NCBI GenBank assembly: GCA_051868045.1
Contig: JBJDZN010000042.1
Coordinates: forward strand, 1 to 30,097
Source: CAKSQF01 sp051868045
Lineage (GTDB): Bacteria > Bacillota > Clostridia > Oscillospirales > CAG-272
Direction: 5' to 3'
DNA: 30,097 bases
In this document: in pieces, positions 1 through 8,265 of the stretch
How positions within the stretch are numbered: position 1 is the first letter of the stretch
Layout of the letters: the number at the start of each line of letters is the position of its first letter
Position numbers and translations under genes: made by a program
The notes under the pieces: generated by a model
What the model was told of the DNA's origin: nothing
Database searches by the model: none
Seen by the model: only the letters and a program-made list of their open reading frames with translations

Positions 1-34
1 GTCTTTATTTTTTGCTTTTTTTCGAAAAAATTTC

Positions 35-63
35 TTGCAATTACAGGAGAAATCTGCTATAAT
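35..63 (+). promoter_or_regulatory. Sigma-A promoter of the helicase gene
   Basis: A -35 box TTGCAA (35-40) and a -10 box TATAAT (58-63) are separated by exactly 17 nt, and TG at 55-56 gives an extended -10. Transcription should start near 70, which leaves a short leader before the GGGAGGGG ribosome binding site at 86-93. Confidence 0.8.
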
Positions 64-98
64 AAAAAGGATATACTGACAGATCGGGAGGGGATACC

Positions 99-3000
99 TT
101 GAAGACAAGCGAGTCAGATAAGAAATTGCGTGCCAGACTGTTTACGGCACTGGTGAAGGAGCAGAAGGTGGACCCCTCTCATATGACCACCGGTCAGTGG
201 ATGGACCTGTATGCCGAGCTTGGACGGAGAGTCGCCGCAGAAAAGGCGGCGCAGGCGGCAACAAAATCCCAGACGGGAGAGGAATCCGCCGTTTCCGACT
301 GGGATGAAGCCAAACGGCAGTCCAAACTTGCCATTCTTCGGGTAAGGAAGCTGCCTGAGGATTTCGTGAACCCGTGGCTGAACGATTCCCGCCTTGCCGG
401 GGTGTGGTTCGATTACCTTCCCGATGGGCTGGAGTTCTGCCTTTCCTGCATCGGACGGGTGGATATCCTCCTGATCTCTCTGATTACGGGAAAATCCCCG
501 GCGGAGGTTATCGACGGACTCCGGGGCAGAATCTATCAGGATCCCGGACTTTGGGAGGAATGCTTCTATCAGGGCTTTGTCCCTGCCGAGGAATACCTGT
601 CCGGCAACCTGACCCCCAAGCTGACCCTCGCCCGCAATGCCGACAGCTACTATGACGGCTGGTTTGCCGATAATGTCCGTGCCCTTGAAGCAGCACTGCC
701 TCCGGCACAGGATGCAGCGGGCATCTATGTGGGGCTGGGTTCCCCCTTCGTCATGCCTTGGGTGATTGATCAGTTCATCTGCTATCTGCTGGGCGGCAGA
801 CTGTACAGTCTGTCCGAGCCTGACTATATCCCGTCGGAGTATCGGACCACCTACGATCCCGCCTCCGCTACCTGGTATATTCCCGAAAAGGGCAGATACC
901 GTCACTCCTCACGCTCCACAAAGGTCTGGGGAACCTCCCGGATGGAGGCACTCCACATCCTGGAGCGCACCCTCAACGGCAGAATCCCGCAGGTCTTTGA
1001 CGAGACGTCGGGCGGAAGAGCGGTCAACCGAACTGAAACCCTCCTCGCCTGCGAAAAGCAGCGGCTGATGCGTCAGGCATTTTCCGATTGGGTGTGGAAG
1101 GATGAGCATCGGGCAGACCTGCTCCGAAGAGCCTATCAGGAACGGTTCGGCAGAATCGTTCCCCGCCGATTTGACGGAAGCAATCTGACCCTGCCGGGTC
1201 TGTCGGAAAGCACCAACCTCTATCCCTATCAGAAGGATGCCGTTGCCAAAATGCTGGCGTGCCGAAATGTTCTTCTCGCTCACGATGTGGGATCGGGAAA
1301 AACCTATGAAATGATCGCCGCAGCCGTGGAAATGCGCCGCATGGGGATCGCCGTTAAACCCATGTTTGTGGTTCCCAACCATATTGTTGGGCAGTGGGAG
1401 TCCATTTTCGACGAAATGATGCCGAGAGCGTCCCTTTTGGTGGTGGACCCCAAGGTTTTCACTCCGAAAAAGCGGGAATCCCTGCTGATTCGGGCAAAAG
1501 AAGGGGATTTTGACGGGATCATCGTTCCCTATAGCTGTTTTGAGCAGATTTCCCTGTCCCCCGAATGCCGACGGGAACTTCTTTCGGAAGAGCTTGTCAA
1601 GGTCACCGACCGGATCCGGCGATGCCCCAAGGTTTCCGCCCGGGTGCGCAGCCGTGAGCGCAGACTCCGGGAGCAGATTCAGGAGCTGGAACGGATGATA
1701 ACTGCCGGATCCTCCTCCATAGGCTTTGACGAACTGGGCGTGGATGCCCTATTCGTGGATGAGGCGCACAACTTCAAGAACTATCCCATCGACACCAAAT
1801 GCGAGGGACTGCTGGGAATCAACCGCACCGGATCGGCAAAATGCGTCGATCTTATGGAAAAGGTCCGGCTGATTCAGAAGATTGGCGGAAGAGTGGTCTT
1901 CGCCACCGGAACGCCCATCACCAATTCGGTCAGCGATCTGTATATCCTGCAGAGTTATCTGCAAAATGACGAGCTGGAGCGTTTGGGCATTGCCCATTTT
2001 GACGCATGGACCGGAATGTTCGCCGAAAAAACGGCGGATTTCGAAATTGACGTGACCACCCGCAGCTACCGTCTCGCCTCCCGATTCGGTGCCTTCCACA
2101 ATCTGCCCGAGCTGACAAAGCTCTTTGGCTTGATCGCAGACTTCCACAGTATGGAGCATTCTGCCGACCTGCCCCTGTTTGAGGGCTATACCGATGTCTA
2201 TCAGGAAAAATCCGAGCGGCTCTCCGAATATCTGATCACGCTGTCCGACCGTGCCGATGGGGTCCGATCGGGAGGGGTGGCGAGAAGTGCAGACAATCTG
2301 CTGAAAATCACCACCGACGGGCGCAAGGCGGCACTGGATATTCGTCTGGTAGACCCCACCGCTCCCTTCGATCCCTCCTGCAAAGCGGCACTTTGCGCCC
2401 AGCGAGTGGCGGAAATCTACCAAAACGGAGAGGACGGACGGCTGACTCAGCTGATCTTCTGCGACAGTTCGGTGCCGAAAGCCTCCTTCAATCTGTACGA
2501 CGAAATGCGCCGCCTGCTGGTTTTGCAGGGCATTCCCCAAGAACAGATTGCCTTTGTTCACGATTACGAGACCGACAAGGAGCGGGAAACCCTCTTTTCG
2601 GCGGTCAACGAAGGAAAGATCCGCATTCTGCTGGGTTCCACCCAGAAACTGGGAATCGGAGTCAACGTACAGCAGCGGTTGGTGGCGATCCACCATCTGG
2701 ACCTGCCCTGGCGACCTGCCGATCTGGTTCAGCGTGAGGGCAGAATCCTGCGGCAGGGCAACACCAATGCGTCGGTGCAGATTTTCCGTTACATCACCGT
2801 CGGCAGTTTTGATGCCTATTCCTGGCAGCTTCTGGAGACCAAGCAGAAATTCATCTGCGCCCTGCTGTCGGGATCGGTTCAAAGCAGGGACGGAGAGGAT
2901 GTGGACTCGGTGGTGCTGGATTACGCCGAAATCAAGGCACTGTCCCTGGGCAATCCTCTGCTTCGCAAGCGGGCGGAGGCGTCAAGCGAAATTTACCGTC

Positions 3001-3551
3001 TGACTTCCCTGCAAAGGGGCTGGCAGGAGAATCGCCGAAAATGCGAAAAGTCCGCCGCCGAACTTCCGGGAAAGATCGACTCCCTGAGAGAGCAGGTCAG
3101 TCATGTGGTCCACGATATTGCGGGACTGTCCGACTGCCCGTCCATGTCCTCGGAGGATGCCAAGCATATGGGCGAGGTGATCCTGACCGCTCTTGAGGGA
3201 TGGGTCGGTGAATCCACCGAGCGTGAACTGACCCGGTATCGGGGCTTTGCCCTGATTCTGCCTGCGGGAATGACCAAGGAAAAGCCCTATCTGTGGGTTC
3301 AGGGCAGTGAACGCTACTATGTGGAGGCGGGAACCACGCCTACGGGTATGATTCGCCGTCTGGAACGCCGACTTTCCACCCTGACCGAGGTACTGATCGA
3401 GTTCAACCGCCGTCTGGAGCAGTCGGAGCAGGAGCTGTCCGAACTGAAAGCCCTTCTGGAAAAGTCCGACCCTTATGCCGATCGTCTGAGTCAACTGGAG
3501 GAGCGGCTTCGTGCCATCGACCGCCGACTGGGACTGGTCAAACCCGGATGA
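99..3551 (+). CDS. SNF2-like superfamily 2 helicase of the mobile-element type
   Basis: A 1150-aa ATP-dependent DNA helicase/translocase, presumably cytoplasmic. Walker A is at residues 398-402 (GSGKT, in the context LLAHDVGSGKT), the DEAH box at 554-557 (VDEAHNFKN), motif III at 602 onward (ATGTPITNS), and the C-terminal helicase domain has motif VI at about 878 (QREGRILRQGN). The first ~370 residues match what I remember of the segment preceding the helicase core in very large helicase/methylase proteins of Firmicutes conjugative elements (WF--P.G-E, EYLSGN, WGTSRMEALHIL). No N6-methylase motif (NPPY) is present, so this is a shorter form. The C-terminal ~200 residues are charged and probably coiled coil. 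The start is TTG, chosen because GGGAGGGG lies 5 nt upstream. No relaxase, integrase or conjugation gene is visible next to it, although the window starts just upstream. Substrate and role are not known. Confidence 0.85.
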   Translation: MKTSESDKKLRARLFTALVKEQKVDPSHMTTGQWMDLYAELGRRVAAEKAAQAATKSQTGEESAVSDWDEAKRQSKLAILRVRKLPEDFVNPWLNDSRLAGVWFDYLPDGLEFCLSCIGRVDILLISLITGKSPAEVIDGLRGRIYQDPGLWEECFYQGFVPAEEYLSGNLTPKLTLARNADSYYDGWFADNVRALEAALPPAQDAAGIYVGLGSPFVMPWVIDQFICYLLGGRLYSLSEPDYIPSEYRTTYDPASATWYIPEKGRYRHSSRSTKVWGTSRMEALHILERTLNGRIPQVFDETSGGRAVNRTETLLACEKQRLMRQAFSDWVWKDEHRADLLRRAYQERFGRIVPRRFDGSNLTLPGLSESTNLYPYQKDAVAKMLACRNVLLAHDVGSGKTYEMIAAAVEMRRMGIAVKPMFVVPNHIVGQWESIFDEMMPRASLLVVDPKVFTPKKRESLLIRAKEGDFDGIIVPYSCFEQISLSPECRRELLSEELVKVTDRIRRCPKVSARVRSRERRLREQIQELERMITAGSSSIGFDELGVDALFVDEAHNFKNYPIDTKCEGLLGINRTGSAKCVDLMEKVRLIQKIGGRVVFATGTPITNSVSDLYILQSYLQNDELERLGIAHFDAWTGMFAEKTADFEIDVTTRSYRLASRFGAFHNLPELTKLFGLIADFHSMEHSADLPLFEGYTDVYQEKSERLSEYLITLSDRADGVRSGGVARSADNLLKITTDGRKAALDIRLVDPTAPFDPSCKAALCAQRVAEIYQNGEDGRLTQLIFCDSSVPKASFNLYDEMRRLLVLQGIPQEQIAFVHDYETDKERETLFSAVNEGKIRILLGSTQKLGIGVNVQQRLVAIHHLDLPWRPADLVQREGRILRQGNTNASVQIFRYITVGSFDAYSWQLLETKQKFICALLSGSVQSRDGEDVDSVVLDYAEIKALSLGNPLLRKRAEASSEIYRLTSLQRGWQENRRKCEKSAAELPGKIDSLREQVSHVVHDIAGLSDCPSMSSEDAKHMGEVILTALEGWVGESTERELTRYRGFALILPAGMTKEKPYLWVQGSERYYVEAGTTPTGMIRRLERRLSTLTEVLIEFNRRLEQSEQELSELKALLEKSDPYADRLSQLEERLRAIDRRLGLVKPG

Positions 3552-3727
3552 GACTGCCTTCGGGATTGTAGGAAAAACAGCCCTGCCGGCTCAAACGACT
3601 TTTTTAGCCGGTTCCCTCAGAGAAAAAGCCGGAGACTTTCTTCTCATTCGGACTCTGTAAAAGTACCGGATTGCGGTTCCCTACAGCCGTCCATTGCACA
3701 AATTTTCCCCGTTTTTTCCAAAAACCC

Positions 3728-3756
3728 TTGCATTCATGCTGTTTTTGTGTTATACT
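3728..3756 (+). promoter_or_regulatory. Sigma-A promoter of metG
   Basis: The boxes are TTGCAT (3728-3733) and TATACT (3751-3756) with a 17-nt spacer and an extended TG at 3748-3749. The leader is only about 35 nt long. It has no T-box sequence, so this metG is not under tRNA-sensing control of that type. The leader does contain a 13-nt inverted repeat at 3772-3784. The rest of the gap 3552-3727 holds only short GCCGG-containing repeats, and I see no convincing terminator for the upstream gene. Confidence 0.8.
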
Positions 3757-3771
3757 ATCCCCAAAGGAAAA

Positions 3772-3784
3772 TGAAACCGTTTCA
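3772..3784 (+). promoter_or_regulatory. Inverted repeat overlapping the metG ribosome binding site
   Basis: TGAAAC-C-GTTTCA is a perfect 6-bp inverted repeat with a single central base. It starts about 10 nt after the predicted transcription start and its last base is the first base of the AGGAGG ribosome binding site (3784-3789). The one-base centre argues against an RNA hairpin and for a dimeric DNA-binding site. It is one base shorter than a CcpA cre site. The function is inferred only from position and symmetry. Confidence 0.35.
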
Positions 3785-3798
3785 GGAGGATCAACTCA

Positions 3799-5412
3799 AT
3801 GAATAAAAGATATTTTATCGGCGGCGCATGGCCGTATGCCAATAATTCCCTTCATGTGGGGCATCTTGCCGCCCTGCTTCCCGGCGATGTCATCGCCCGC
3901 TTTGGCAGACTGAAGGGCTATGACGTGATCTATGTTTCGGGAACCGACTCCCACGGTACCCCTATCACCGAGCGTGCCAAGCGGGAAAAGGTGTCCCCCG
4001 CCTCCATCGCCGAGCGTTACCATGCGGAATTCACCAGAGATTTCGCCGCTCTGAACTTCTCCTACGATAAGTACACCGCCACCTTCACCGACTACCATAA
4101 GAAGGGCGTTCAGGATATTTTCCGAAAGATTCAGAAGAACGGCTACTTCTACGAGACCACCGAGGAGCAGGACTACTGCGAGACCTGCGGCAAGTTCGTC
4201 TCCGACCGTGAGATCGAGGGCAAATGCCCGGTCTGCGGCAAGATCACCCGAGGGGATCAGTGCGAGTTCTGCATGGCATCCTTCGATTCCTCCGCTCTGA
4301 CCGACAAGCGTTGCCGCACCTGCGGAAATCCCACCACTACCCGCACCAATAAGCACCTGATGTTCGCCCTGTCCAGGTTCCAGAAGCCCATCGAGGAATT
4401 CGCCGAGAAAATGGCTCCCCATTGGAGACTCAATGCGGTCAACGAGACCAAAAAGTACCTGACTCAGGGACTGCCGGACAGAGCCGCAACCAGAGACCTG
4501 GACTGGGGAATTGAGGTTCCCGTTCCCGGATATGAGTCCAAGCGGATTTACGTCTGGTTTGAGGCAGTGCTGGGTTATATGACCACCGGCAGATGGGTTG
4601 CCGAGCAGAGAGGCATCGACTTCGATGAGTATATGAAGGACGACGGCAATCTGAACAACTACTATGTTCACGGAAAGGACAACATTCCCTTCCATACCGT
4701 TATCTTCCCCGCCCTTCTGATGGCAACCGATCCGAACTACTGCCTGCCTACCCATATCGTTTCCTCCGAGTACGTCAACGTCAACGACGATAAGATGTCC
4801 AAGTCCAAGGGCAACATGATCTCGGTTCATGAACTGGCAGAAAAATACCCTTCCGACTGCGTGCGCTTCTACACCATGCTGTACAGCCCCGAGCGGCGGG
4901 ATGTGAATTTCTCGGTATCGGATATGATCGCCACCTATAACAAGTTCCTTGCCGGCGGACTGGGTAACTTCGTCAACCGCAATCTGTCCTTCATCAAGAA
5001 GAAATTCGGCGGCGTGATTTCCGGCGGACAGGTGGACCCGGCGGTCCGTGCCTATGTAGAGGGACAGTACGATACCATCGGCGACAAGATCGACGGCGGT
5101 GAACTGCGTTCGGCTACCGAGGATATGGTCAGCCTGATCAGCTATGCCAACAAGTACTACGACGATCAGAAGCCCTGGGTTCAGGCAAAAGAAGAGGATC
5201 TGACTCCCTTCTGGAATACCACCGCAACCTGCCTGTACCTCATGGCGAATATGGCAAATCTCTTCGCTCCCGTGATTCCCACCGGATGCGAGAAGCTGGC
5301 AGAAACTCTGCAAATGGGCAAGCTGAGTTGGACTCCCGCAGAGCCGTCCCTGCCCCTGACCCTCGGCGAGGTTCCGATTCTGTACGCCAGAATCGACGAG
5401 AAGACCGTTTGA
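3799..5412 (+). CDS. metG: Methionyl-tRNA synthetase
   Basis: Class I aminoacyl-tRNA synthetase that charges tRNA-Met with methionine, using ATP, in the cytoplasm. The 537 residues carry the HIGH signature as HVGH (19-22), the KMSKS loop exactly (332-336), and a connective-peptide zinc domain with four CxxC pairs between about residues 127 and 174. The WFEA motif (YVWFEAVLGY) of the methionine pocket is present. The protein ends soon after the anticodon-binding helical domain and lacks the C-terminal EMAP/Trbp111-like tRNA-binding domain found in many longer MetG proteins. The start ATG follows AGGAGG at 3784-3789. It has its own promoter, and the next small gene begins 55 nt downstream without a terminator, so the two are likely co-transcribed. 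Confidence 0.97.
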   Translation: MNKRYFIGGAWPYANNSLHVGHLAALLPGDVIARFGRLKGYDVIYVSGTDSHGTPITERAKREKVSPASIAERYHAEFTRDFAALNFSYDKYTATFTDYHKKGVQDIFRKIQKNGYFYETTEEQDYCETCGKFVSDREIEGKCPVCGKITRGDQCEFCMASFDSSALTDKRCRTCGNPTTTRTNKHLMFALSRFQKPIEEFAEKMAPHWRLNAVNETKKYLTQGLPDRAATRDLDWGIEVPVPGYESKRIYVWFEAVLGYMTTGRWVAEQRGIDFDEYMKDDGNLNNYYVHGKDNIPFHTVIFPALLMATDPNYCLPTHIVSSEYVNVNDDKMSKSKGNMISVHELAEKYPSDCVRFYTMLYSPERRDVNFSVSDMIATYNKFLAGGLGNFVNRNLSFIKKKFGGVISGGQVDPAVRAYVEGQYDTIGDKIDGGELRSATEDMVSLISYANKYYDDQKPWVQAKEEDLTPFWNTTATCLYLMANMANLFAPVIPTGCEKLAETLQMGKLSWTPAEPSLPLTLGEVPILYARIDEKTV

Positions 5413-5467
5413 TCGGGCGGTCGGGAAAACAAAACAGGAAAGACATGCAGAAAGGGAGGAGAGCGGT

Positions 5468-5854
5468 ATGCCTGTTGTATTGATCGTTCTCGGCGTGATT
5501 GCTGCCGCCTTCGGCGGAATGTTTGTGAACCGCTATCTCGATCTGAAAAAGGAGTATGCCAAAACTACCGGTCGGGTGGTCGACTGCAAAAAGGTCGCTC
5601 CAAACGGCAAAATGCCGGGCGGATGGCAGGCGGTTGCCGAATATGAGGTCGGAAAGAAGCGGATCCGTGGCTCTGCCGCCGTACCGATTCAGACCAAATA
5701 CGCCAATGGATACAAACTGGAACTGTACTATAACAAAAAACAGCCCCAGAACTTTCTTCTGGGTGCCTATGTGGGGGCTATGAAAATTTACATAGCCGCA
5801 CTGCCCATAGGACTTGCCCTCCTTGCCGGAGGAATCCTGTGGTTGGTGCTGTAA
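5468..5854 (+). CDS. Small DUF3592-like membrane protein
   Basis: A 128-aa protein of unknown function. A hydrophobic segment at residues 3-20 and another at about 106-127 flank a mostly polar central region of about 85 residues. That region contains TTGRVVDC and EYEVGKKRIRG and looks like a small beta-rich domain, as in DUF3592 proteins. Both ends would sit in the membrane with the middle on one side. The start is supported by GGGAGGAG at 5454-5461. It follows metG by 55 nt and ends just before a strong terminator, so it is the last gene of the metG transcript. Nothing links it functionally to methionine charging. Confidence 0.75.
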   Translation: MPVVLIVLGVIAAAFGGMFVNRYLDLKKEYAKTTGRVVDCKKVAPNGKMPGGWQAVAEYEVGKKRIRGSAAVPIQTKYANGYKLELYYNKKQPQNFLLGAYVGAMKIYIAALPIGLALLAGGILWLVL

Positions 5855-5874
5855 AAACAAAAGAATCATTCATC

Positions 5875-5900
5875 AAAACCGCCGGTAAACCGGCGGTTTT
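5875..5900. terminator. Bidirectional intrinsic terminator between convergent genes
   Basis: A perfect inverted repeat with 12-nt arms, AAAACCGCCGGT (5875-5886) and ACCGGCGGTTTT (5889-5900). The A/T ends give a U-run on both strands. It lies between the 128-aa membrane protein (+) and the MATE transporter (-) and can end transcripts from both sides. Confidence 0.9.
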
Positions 5901-5948
5901 GACTTTCTATGAGATTGTAATTTACCTTTAAATCCGCCGAACGATTCC

Positions 5949-7313
5949 TCACGACAGGACTTGCTTCCGCCACTTTCCGCTATAATAGCGGATCAGGAAG
6001 CAGGTCAGCCGACAGAACCAGTCCACAACCATGGCAACCCACACGCCAACGGCACCGTAACCCATCCGGTAGCCGATGAGATAACTGAGGGTCAGTCGGA
6101 AGACGATCATGGAGGAAATGGAGACGGTCATGGTAAACTTGACATCGTTGGCTGCCCGAAGAGCATTGGGCAGGGTGAACGCCAGCGGCCAGATCGCCGC
6201 TCCCCACAGGCAGTGAAAAGCAACTAAGAAGATCGACAACTGCTCTGTGGCGTCCGAAAGATTGTAAAAGGTGACGACCAAAGGCGTCAGGCAGACCAGC
6301 AGAATATTGAAGCCCGAATGGATGGCATAGGTGATCTTCATAAGTTTCTTCACATAATATCGGGTCTGCAACTCATCCCCCGCACCCACGCATCGCCCTA
6401 CCACAGTGATCATGGCAAGACCCAGTGCCTGACCGGGAATACAACCCACGCCGTCCAGATTGTTCGCCACCGCATTGGCGGCGATCTGGGTGGTTCCGAA
6501 CACCGAGATGATGGACACCACCAGGACCCGTCCCAAAGAGAAGATACAGTTTTCCACACCACTGGGAATGCCGATGGAAAGAATTCTGTGAATCTGTCTT
6601 CCGTTCGGGCGGAATTTTTCCCGAAAATTCAGATAAACGGGATATTTGGGGCGCATCAGCAGGACAAGCAGGTAAACCATGGCGATGAAACGGGAGATCA
6701 GAGTGGATATTGCCGCACCCGTCACGCCAAGCGGAATTGCATAAATCAGCAGTCCGTTGCCCGCCACATTCAGCAGATTGCAGAGTGCCGACGCCAGCAT
6801 GGAGACGGTAGAATTGCCCATGGAGCGAAACAGGGCAGCAAAGCTGTTATAGATTGCCAGAAAGGGGAAGGACAGAGCCGTAAGATAGAAATAGGTCGAT
6901 GCGGCGGACATAACATCGTCCTCGATGGATCCGAAAAAGAGGGAGATCAGGGGACGGTTGAAGAGCAGGCAGAGTGCCATAACGCCGATGGAAATCAGAC
7001 TCACGATAAAGATCAGTTGGGACGCCGCCCCATTGGCGTCCTTCTGCTTTTTGGCTCCGATACACTGGGAGACAATGACCGCACCGCCGGTTGCCAAAGC
7101 GGCAAACAGATTGATGATCAGGGCGTTGATCATATCCACCAGCGAAACGCCCGATACGGCAGCCTCGCCCAGTCCCGCAATCATCACCGTGTCGATCATA
7201 CCCACCGACATGGCGAGGGTCTGCTCGATCACGAGAGGGATGATCAGACGGGTAAGATCCCGTCCGTTAAACAGGGGATTTTCCGGCTTATATCCCTTTG
7301 GCATTCTCTCCAC
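5949..7313 (-). CDS. MATE family multidrug/toxin efflux transporter
   Basis: An integral membrane antiporter of about 454 aa, with roughly twelve hydrophobic helices arranged as two homologous halves. The first half begins LIIPLVIEQTLAMSVGMIDTVMI and contains the MATE signature around AVSGVSL. The second half begins at about residue 240 (RILSIGIPSGVENCIFSLGR) with the matching ANAVANNLDG segment. MATE proteins export cationic compounds using a Na+ or H+ gradient; the substrate here is not predictable. I chose the GTG at 7313 because AAGGAGG lies 7 nt upstream. A TTG at 7316 is too close to that site and an ATG at 7304 too far. It is transcribed alone from a consensus promoter at 7358-7386. 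Confidence 0.93.
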   Translation of the reverse strand: MERMPKGYKPENPLFNGRDLTRLIIPLVIEQTLAMSVGMIDTVMIAGLGEAAVSGVSLVDMINALIINLFAALATGGAVIVSQCIGAKKQKDANGAASQLIFIVSLISIGVMALCLLFNRPLISLFFGSIEDDVMSAASTYFYLTALSFPFLAIYNSFAALFRSMGNSTVSMLASALCNLLNVAGNGLLIYAIPLGVTGAAISTLISRFIAMVYLLVLLMRPKYPVYLNFREKFRPNGRQIHRILSIGIPSGVENCIFSLGRVLVVSIISVFGTTQIAANAVANNLDGVGCIPGQALGLAMITVVGRCVGAGDELQTRYYVKKLMKITYAIHSGFNILLVCLTPLVVTFYNLSDATEQLSIFLVAFHCLWGAAIWPLAFTLPNALRAANDVKFTMTVSISSMIVFRLTLSYLIGYRMGYGAVGVWVAMVVDWFCRLTCFLIRYYSGKWRKQVLS

Positions 7314-7357
7314 CAAGATTCCTCCTTGCCTTGCAATTTTTACCTTCTTAAAATATT

Positions 7358-7386
7358 ATTGTAGCAGAATTTTATGAATTTGTCAA
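7358..7386 (-). promoter_or_regulatory. Sigma-A promoter of the MATE gene
   Basis: Read on the minus strand: TTGACA (7386-7381), a 17-nt spacer ending in TGC, then TACAAT (7363-7358). The TG gives an extended -10. It is divergent from the hydrolase promoter about 80 nt away. Confidence 0.85.
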
Positions 7387-7464
7387 GGGGAAAAACGGTC
7401 TGCAAAATCTGCACCCAGAGGCAGTTAAAAATCAAAAATTCCAAGAGTTTTTTCGAAAAAGGAC

Positions 7465-7493
7465 TTCCCTTTTTCGGAAGATTGTGCTACAAT
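7465..7493 (+). promoter_or_regulatory. Extended -10 promoter of the SGNH hydrolase gene
   Basis: The -10 box TACAAT (7488-7493) is preceded by TGC, an extended -10. The -35 candidate TTCCCT (7465-7470, 17-nt spacer) is weak, so the promoter probably depends on the TG element. Confidence 0.65.
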
Positions 7494-7540
7494 AGGGGAA
7501 CAGATATTGAAGAATACCGAAAGGTCAGGAGATTATTTTT

Positions 7541-8194
7541 ATGGAACTGCAAGGTAAGAAAATCAACTTTTTAGGCGACAGCATCACCGAAGGACACGGC
7601 GTTGCCCATTATGAGAACATCTTCCATCAGAGGATGCTGGCATCCTGCGGGCTTGCCGCCGCACGGAACTACGGAATCGGCGGAACCCGCATTGCCCGTC
7701 AGCAGAAGCCCACCGATCCCAACTGGGACCGCTATTTTGCCTCCCGTATCGACGAAATGGACCCCGATGCCGACATTGTGGTCGTTTTCGGCGGCACCAA
7801 CGACTACGGTCACGGCGATGCGCCCATCGGAACCTTCGCCGATCGCACCCCGGATACCTTCTACGGTGCCATGCACGATCTGATTCTCCGTCTTTTTGAA
7901 AAATACGGCGATGCTACCCTGGTTTTCATGACCCCCACGCACCGCGGCAACGAATATTCCCCCAGAGGGGACGGCTACAAGGAGCCGACCCTTCCGCTTG
8001 TTGGCTATGTGGACATCATCAAGGAGGTCTGCCGCTACTACGGCATTCCAGTGGTGGATCTGTATGCCAATGTCGCCATCCAGCCTGAGGTGCCGATTCT
8101 TCGTGAAAAATACATTCCCGACGGACTGCACCCCAATGACGCCGGTCACAAGATCATCGCTGACCGCCTGACCGGATTTCTGAAAACCCTGTAA
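7541..8194 (+). CDS. SGNH/GDSL-family hydrolase
   Basis: A 217-aa serine esterase/acylhydrolase with all SGNH blocks: GDSI (12-15, Ser14 nucleophile), GIGGTR (45-50), GGTND (84-88, Asn87 oxyanion hole) and DGLHPND (194-200, Asp194 and His197 of the catalytic set). There is no signal peptide or membrane segment, so it should act in the cytoplasm. The substrate is unknown; relatives deacylate sugars, lipids or lysophospholipids. The ribosome binding site AGGAG is at 7527-7531. The DNA glycosylase gene follows 71 nt downstream on the same strand with no terminator between, so they may share a transcript, although nothing obvious connects their functions. Confidence 0.88.
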   Translation: MELQGKKINFLGDSITEGHGVAHYENIFHQRMLASCGLAAARNYGIGGTRIARQQKPTDPNWDRYFASRIDEMDPDADIVVVFGGTNDYGHGDAPIGTFADRTPDTFYGAMHDLILRLFEKYGDATLVFMTPTHRGNEYSPRGDGYKEPTLPLVGYVDIIKEVCRYYGIPVVDLYANVAIQPEVPILREKYIPDGLHPNDAGHKIIADRLTGFLKTL

Positions 8195-8265
8195 GCCGCA
8201 GATTTCATGAAATCCCATCCGTCAGGCAATGGGTACATACCGAAATCCAAGTCGAGGTGAGTATC

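Noticed and set aside
1749..2882. 377-codon minus-strand reading frame
   Set aside because: It is antisense to the helicase motifs and has no domain of its own.
3771..3785. CcpA cre site at metG
   Set aside because: The repeat is 13 nt with a one-base centre; the cre consensus needs 14 nt with a CG centre and does not align without a gap.
3552..3798. Possible T-box or S-box leader for metG
   Set aside because: There is no GGTGGNACCGCG sequence or SAM-riboswitch core, and the predicted transcript leader is only about 35 nt.
3796..5313. 505-codon minus-strand reading frame
   Set aside because: It lies wholly opposite metG, has Gly/Val-rich low-information composition and no recognisable domain; it arises from the codon bias of metG.
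6318..7364. 348-codon plus-strand reading frame
   Set aside because: It is antisense to the MATE transporter, rich in His/Gln/Gly as expected of a shadow frame.
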